64,000 nt of DNA from Siphonodentalium dalli (taxonomy: Eukaryota > Mollusca > Scaphopoda > Gadilida > Siphonodentaliidae), in assembly GCA_032622095.1 (NCBI GenBank), contig CP136061.1:256381582-256445581 (forward strand), read 5' to 3'. Shown piece by piece: positions 58,100 to 64,000 of this stretch. The translations under genes and the position numbers were made by a program. Within the stretch, counting starts at the first letter, position 1. Each line of letters starts with the position of its first letter. Below the pieces are notes generated by a model. That model was not told where the DNA came from. It did no database searches and saw only the letters and a program-made list of their open reading frames with translations.

Positions 58100-59959
58100 C
58101 CTTCCTGGTGTCCCGAAATGTGGAGCATCTGACTCCAAGAGCAACCTGTCAGTTCGCACTGCTCTGACACCCTCTTTCTGTATTTCACTGAAAGTTGCGC
58201 ATGCCCCAGTGAAACCAAAGAAGGTATTTGGTCGAGAATGCGTCCAGGCATGTACCGTGCGCTTGGACCCCTGGAAGCAGTGATAATGTAAACTCTGGTC
58301 CTCAAACGTTTGGCTTCTCACTGTCTCAAGCGCAGTGAAACTGACATCATGACTCAAAGGGTCATCTACGGGTCCCCTAATATGGAGGATAAATGGCTTA
58401 GCTGTCGTCCTTGCCGCCCTCAGCAATTCGCGGAAAATGTCATCTTGTTCCACCATTTCTGTTGTGGTCATCTTCCGAGACCTATCCAATCCAATCGCGC
58501 CCACTGCAATAACTGCAGGGTGATGGATGAGCGTCTTAAATGCTGTCATCTTCTCGATAGATTTAAGTTGGTTGTATTTTTTGGGATGGCATCCCACAGC
58601 GACTTTCCAATGGGGATTGACGGTCAAATCTCCAATTGCTGGGTAGGTGTCCGGGTCGCAATACACTTCTACCCCTCCTCTCACCTGGACGTGATAGTTC
58701 ACCGAAACGGTAACCGTTTTCAATAGCTCCTCAGTGGTGGTGTGTGGATTGTTTTTGAAGTTTTTACACATTCTATCCCGGTGTAAATGGGAATCCACCC
58801 CAGTAACAAGTGGTGGCCCCTGCGGTTCTCTGGTCATCTTAGGCTTCACCCTTGAGCTACCAGTAGCTATAGTGGCACTTGATGCTGAACTATTTGCCTT
58901 GCCACTATGTTCGTAAATCATCGTATTGATTTTTACTTTCTTATTTGCCTCTCTCTTTGATGAAATATCACGGTGACGCTTACCACCCTTATATACTTCG
59001 CGACGAGACTTTATTTCTTTCGATGAGTCGTAATGTCGCCTTGAGTCCCTATCCGAATCATGATGCCTGTCTCTGGATAACCCAGATTGATGTCTAGCAT
59101 CTTTAGATGAATCCCTAGGATGCATACCCCTAGACTTCTCACCCGTGTATGCATCCTCAATGATGAGAGCAGCTGCGAGTTCATCTGGAGCCTCCTCTGG
59201 AAACATCCCTCCCTTGATGCATTTTCTCGCTTCATTTATGTCGGCGCGGGGCAGATAGTTTCTTGACAGTCTCCCTCTCATTAGATCTATTTTCCAAAGT
59301 GGGCTGGTTGACTTAGCAAATGATAACTTCTGTTCTCTGGTCAGTTTGTTTAAGACTGCTACCAGCACCCTCCAATGAACCAGACAGGCGTTCCCATTAA
59401 TGTATGACTCTAAAAACTTTGGTGGTGGTCCATAGTTTTGTTCCAAGGGCCACCAACAAGGCCTCAAATGGTTGGAGTACACGTGTTCCTTCTGCTTCCC
59501 TTTAACTTCTTGATCACACCCTTTCACTGGGCACTTTCTGGGATCATAGATCAGGGACTGCTCGGAAACACGATTGGATGGTAACGGTAAGGCGATCGAG
59601 TTTGACTCGATACCTGTATTTGTACTGCAGGACACATTTTTACCCTGACTAGCCTCAGCTCTTTCTGGTTGAGATTCCAATGGATTGATAACCACCATTG
59701 GAGTATCGGATGGAAAAATTTCTGGCAATGTCCCAAATACATCCGAAAATACTGAATCAATCCCGAAAGGATTGAAACTTCCACTGGTGTACTTATCATC
59801 TGCAGGCAAGTCGGTGATATCCACCGACATACTGTCTTCCCCTATCTTCTCTAACCTCTGGTTGGATGAGGTCGATAACCGGCCATCATTTATTGGTACT
59901 TCTGGAGCTGGAGAACCTGGTTATGAACGTAGCAGTATACTGTCGTTGGAATCACTCAT
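58091..59959 (-). pseudogene. Gypsy-linked ORF with C2H2 finger and TatD-type domain
   Basis: The ORF starts at ATG 59959-59957 (MSDSNDSILL), has one TAA at codon 13 (59923-59921), and is then open for 579 codons from M (59830). In that numbering a C2H2-like finger uses C100, C105, H116, H121; residues 236-300 are rich in Arg, Asp, Ser and Lys; and a TatD-like metallohydrolase domain spans about 341-570. The domain has HxH (H348, H350 in DSHLH), GCHPK (413-417), HIR (H483), HCFQGS (H517) and LLLESDAPHF (D568). The usual metal-binding Glu of GEIGLD reads Ala (A445, GCG where GAG would be expected). TatD enzymes are metal-dependent nucleases; TATDN2 is the closest named animal relative I can suggest. 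The domain is cut off after D568 by the inverted junction. It starts 38 bp after the Pol stop. Confidence 0.8.
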
Positions 59960-59997
59960 GGTATCTGGAAAACAAAGCTAGACTAAATTTGATGCCA

Positions 59998-60412
59998 CTA
60001 ACATTTTGGGCATCTATAAATGTCAATGCTATCTGCTTCCTCCTGGGTGATGCTAACACATTCACCATGATACCATTCATCACAAATATCACATTGAAGC
60101 ATATAAATTTGCCACCATACTTTTGTTGACATAGACAAAATTTTCCTGTTTTCTTTTCAATGGCCACCTCTCCAGTTTCCCGGAATTTAACAATGCATTT
60201 ATCCAACCATGGAGGAAGTGTTCGATCATGACATTTCTTTAATCGGTCATGGTTTACCACCATAATCGCATTTTTGAACAAAACTTTGAATAAGTATGGA
60301 GTATACACCTCACTAATGATGCCTGGACCTTTCCAAAAAGGTGACAATTTTCTGGTTTTACCCTTTTTAGTTGCCGTATCAAGCAAATACACTAAATCAC
60401 CTAATTTATATG
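59998..60412 (-). pseudogene. Gypsy integrase tail with C-terminal PHD finger
   Basis: On the minus strand the sequence reads KLGDLVYLLDTATKKGKTRKLSPFWKGPG and YTPYLFKVLFKNAIMVVNHDRLKKC, the SH3/chromodomain-like end of Gypsy integrase. It then continues with CLCQQKYGGKF and, after a one-base shift near 60103, LQCDICDEWYHGECVS and IYRCPKC before TAG (60000-59998). The Cys and His spacing is that of a PHD finger, a reader of histone tails. In Pol this would guide integration to chromatin (inference). A stop upstream near 60413 marks where the element sequence ends. Confidence 0.82.
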
Positions 60413-60930
60413 TCTATTTGTTCACACTGACCAACCGTTTCCCCGTTGTGGTGTGCGTTTGGCCGTTGTGGTGTGGCGAAACGCCGTTGTGCGGTGTTTT
60501 TGGCGTAATTCGCAAGCGGGTAGAAGAGGGCTGACCACCAAAATCGGGATGGAGAGTTAATGTGCATATTTATAATAATGAGACCCCCACAGCCCTGAAG
60601 AAGGATATTATACACAACGAATGAGCGCTTCCCTGGCTCTCTGTTTGATTGTACGGCTGATAAATAGCCTACACAAAATGCCAGGGTGGGCATTCTGACA
60701 ATGGTTCCTCGACATGAAAGCCTTATTTGCTCACCCCTGAACACAATTTGACACCCCGCTGGTATTCTCCACGTAAGAAAAATTATACCCGATCATGCTG
60801 GTAACGGCCCCAATTCTCCAATGGCCTAAATATTCAATAAAATCCCAATCGAAGTGGGTCAACAGCAGCGAAAAAATGACAACGCCGTTGTGGTTTTCAT
60901 GGCAACAACGTTGTGGCGGTGCTGGTTTTT
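60413..60930. repeat. Spacer with CGTTGTGG repeats
   Basis: Five or more copies of CGTTGTGG or its close variants occur at 60435-60495 and 60885-60920, some in GGCGAAACGCC-type inverted context. No gene is seen. It may be the edge of another fold-back element. Confidence 0.4.
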
Positions 60931-63900
60931 CGATTTTTGGTGATCATGCAGTATTTTGATGTTTTTGAGACCAGAATAAGGTGTTTCACGCCTATTTCGT
61001 ATTGTGTATCCAAAATATTACTTGTATTATCCGTATAAGCAATGTTTATCCGTGTATACATGCCACGTAACCTGTCTCCATAAACACGTTTGTTGTGCAC
61101 CAAGCAAGGTATATTATTGTCCACATAGGCCTATATATACCACGGCGTGGAACGCGCGTACATCACATTTTGAATCTCTAACCAAAACGGATTTGATTTA
61201 AAATTGATTGTGGATTAAAGTGGATATAAGGGCTGTGTCCGACGGAATAAACTAGTGGATAAGGCATATAATTTCTCATTACATCTTTTATAACCAGTGG
61301 ATGATAAAAACTCGGAATTTATAAAAGAAATTAGATGAAAAATAGGAACGAAATATGCACCGAATTTGAGCATCAAACACTGCTTAACCGTTTAATTGAT
61401 ATTTGTAAAATTCACACATATTAATTTGTTCTCTCACATAGCCCACAACTCATGCACCAAATATATAACATAAAATGTACGAAGTGAGCGGCTTATAGAT
61501 TACAAAGTGATGTAAGTTCCCCGTCCTGTATACTCATTATACTGCTGTTTGACCAACTCAAGTTTATTTAGCGCGAATAGGCGATTTGATTACGAAAATT
61601 ATAAACGTACTCAAAACCTACCCTCACCCTATTTCATAAAAGTTTTACCACAATGGTATTTCCAAGAAAGCCACACATATAAATATATTAATTTCCATAT
61701 ATGTCATATGATGATTACGTTCGTGAGTATCATGTTCTCTTAATACATTTTATAATCGCCGTCGAAATTCTAATTTATGAATCTGATGTATGCTATATAA
61801 TAACACGTGTCTGGTCTGCTTCTTGAGTATTGTTATAGAATATAAATAGCTTCATTGGTCCACTGCTGGAGCTTATATACGGTAAGGGTCGTTATTGGGG
61901 AGGTTAGGAACACGAAATATCTTGCGATAACGCAAGGATAATTCTACCCAAAAGAAGTTATTTTTTTGTAGTATTACACACTAAACTCTCACACCACATT
62001 TAGTTAAATATTATTTATCATGACCCAAATTCGCTTTTCTTTGTGGGTGGGTCTGGGGTAGGGCGGTGTCATTACATTGTAAATGATGCACGTTATTTTG
62101 TTAGTGTCTTTATACGAAATAACGCGAATTGTTCCTACATGTAAGTACAGTATCCTATAGGAGCACTGGTGGATCAAATATATATCCTTTTTCGTGGTTC
62201 ATCACTAAACAAAGTTCTAAATATGTAGGTTTTGTTTGTTATTTCTATACATGTCGTTTACGTTGTAATTGTGTGTCTTTGAGTATGTCCATCTAAGTTC
62301 AGTGTTAGTGGCTATAACCAGTTTCCCTATCAGTGTTATAATTATCGCGTAAAGTTTGTACGCCTTGTAATGCAAAACAAAGTCGGGATATGTAACGTTT
62401 TGACTTTTATTTACACAACATAAACGGACAAACTTGACAATACCATATTAGTCACGGTAATATCTGCTATATATTTATGATTGACATAAGTCTATTATAA
62501 CACAAACTCTGTATTTTAGTATTCTGTCTGACTATTCTTAACAACAATCATTATCTCGAAGGCCATATCATGGTTACATATCATGGCACGGGTGAACACA
62601 ATGAGAAATATCTGTCCACCTGACCTGATATATATAGTCCAAGTCTTCTCGTACTAAAACCAGCTAAGATATTGGGTTGGATAGATGCTGGATTTTAGTC
62701 CAAGCCTTCCTGCATAGGCTTCTTATAACACAACTTACGCCCAGGATATGTGGCGGGAATTTGTGGTGTATTTTACTCGATTTACCTAAAAAAATTCAAT
62801 ACATGATGCTACATACATCGAAAAAAGTGACATCTTATGGTCATAATGGTGTATAATAATCTAACTTTCATGTTAAATTACGCATAGAATATATTCCGGT
62901 TGATTGCCACAAACATCGCTTTTTTCTCTGTTTGTTTACGTTTTAACTGAAAGCCGAAGTTGTCGGAATAACTTCGTCATAATCCGGAGTTTGTTTTGGG
63001 TATACTAGTTTCCGTTTCTATATATAGCGCGGGGTTTTCCGAACAAAATGGCGAAAACTGATCGCCCCAAAGTCCAGTTTCCTATGTGCTTTGAGAACAA
63101 TGCCCGCACTAAAAACTTAGTGACATAATGGCGGATCAGAACGGCAGTTTTGTTGACAATTTTCACAAGAAACTTGGAGCAAATTGGAACTCTTGTGTCT
63201 GACTTGCCATGTGTGTGATTTTCGTCCATGTGCATTTTGACTTTTGTGTTGATAAAATAATCGGAGAACCGAATCACACAGTTTCGAAATATAGTTCTTC
63301 CGTTTTAGTGGGACTTTTCAAACGTTAGGTTCAAAATTTATACAAATTTTGTTTGATTTTCTTGTGTGCTTAACAATAACAGTATATTGCTCTGTTCGCT
63401 TAGTATATATCTTAATTTCGCGGATGTCCACCAAATGTTGGTGAAATGTAGCGCCATATTTATTCTAATGCTCGTTGTGTTTACACTGTTTTAAACTTTG
63501 AGAGGGTTGTAATTCCCGTAATTTATTTAATGTATTACATTTATATCTTCAATGTTTACTTAATCTATTTATTTTTTAATTATTGACACACATAATTACG
63601 ATAACAATGGAGAATTCATCGTAATTTCCGTGGTTAGTCGAAAATCTACGGAATATTTTCAACGGAAAATGCCGAACACAGTTCGCGAGGTCAACTGAGT
63701 TCGCATACTTTTAAAAATTTGTAAACAGTGCGGTAAATGTCTCTTTTCACATTAAATTACCGCTTTCAATTCACAACTGATGTGGTTTCAGATCAAATAG
63801 CATGTCTTCTGCGGAAAATATCCGTTTATTGTCGCAATTGTGATATTTTATTTCATATAATTGTGGTTTTATTTGAGCGGGTCATCAACGCTTAACTCGT

Positions 63901-64000
63901 GTCATAAGAAGGCATAGGGCGCGATCTCGGACTAAACACCAGCAAATCTCAATCACGCCCATGATTCGAAATCGTTTTGGAAAATCACAAATGAAATTAT
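60931..64000. other. AT-rich region without recognised gene
   Basis: ORFs are short and show no domain I know. None of the repeat families of this window is visible here. This is the only long stretch free of recognised mobile elements, so it may be ordinary intergenic or intronic DNA. Confidence 0.5.

Noticed and set aside
58310-58916. Plus-strand ORFs of 60-138 codons over the TatD region
   Set aside because: They are antisense to the long TatD ORF, whose motifs are specific.
63005-63277. A 90-codon minus-strand ORF near the right end
   Set aside because: No motif, no neighbouring support and ordinary length for chance in this DNA.

Overview
The window is eukaryotic, repeat-rich DNA, most likely from a marine invertebrate; a mollusc or another lophotrochozoan is my best guess, and this is inference. 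The clues are long C2H2 zinc-finger arrays with TGDRP linkers, BEL/Pao and Ty3/Gypsy retrotransposons, a Penelope-like element, a Crypton, many short inverted-repeat elements and AT-rich spacers. I see no bacterial operons, no CRISPR and no clearly intact host gene.

Layout. 1-3569: decayed Gypsy-like retrotransposon (copy A) split by a 421-bp fold-back element and by a Penelope-like element with a 13-bp target duplication. 4356-6721: zinc-finger locus 1. 6844-7629: insertion carrying a periodic array of palindromes. 8174-12353: TTAA-flanked MITEs, zinc-finger scraps and an interspersed repeat. 12355-14081: TIR element of unknown class. 14440-16716: internally deleted BEL/Pao element with the start of a 3' LTR. 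16860-17867: OTU-like plus F-box-like gene with one in-frame stop. 19441-20887: half of a fold-back element carrying zinc-finger sequence, itself hit by a 474-bp MITE with a 9-bp target duplication. 21527-24154: zinc-finger locus 2. 24881-30320: MITEs and Gypsy-like copy B. 30449-32351: zinc-finger locus 3. 32693-36530: two nested TTAA MITEs with a Crypton-type tyrosine recombinase element inside. 36769-39017: more MITEs and a zinc-finger relic. 39481-43600: large inverted repeat around a 42-bp minisatellite. 43840-49410: zinc-finger locus 4, split by a LINE and by a 1,002-bp fold-back element with zinc-finger cargo and a 9-bp target duplication. 49513-53240: second BEL/Pao copy holding a 1,436-bp TIR element. 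53427-58099: Ty3/Gypsy gag-pol on the plus strand, fused head-to-head with the 3' part of a second Gypsy element on the minus strand (60412-58091). That minus-strand part has an integrase tail, a PHD finger and a second ORF with a C2H2 finger and a TatD-type metallohydrolase domain. 60413-64000: no gene seen.

How it fits together. Three zinc-finger loci are copies of one segment of several kb with shared flanks, so empty sites in one copy date insertions in another. This lets TTAA target duplications and a three-level nesting be read directly. Each zinc-finger array is long and nearly open, but each is broken by a different point mutation. The most novel candidate system is the Gypsy element with an integrase PHD tail and a downstream TatD-domain ORF. 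The zinc-finger-carrying fold-back elements come second.
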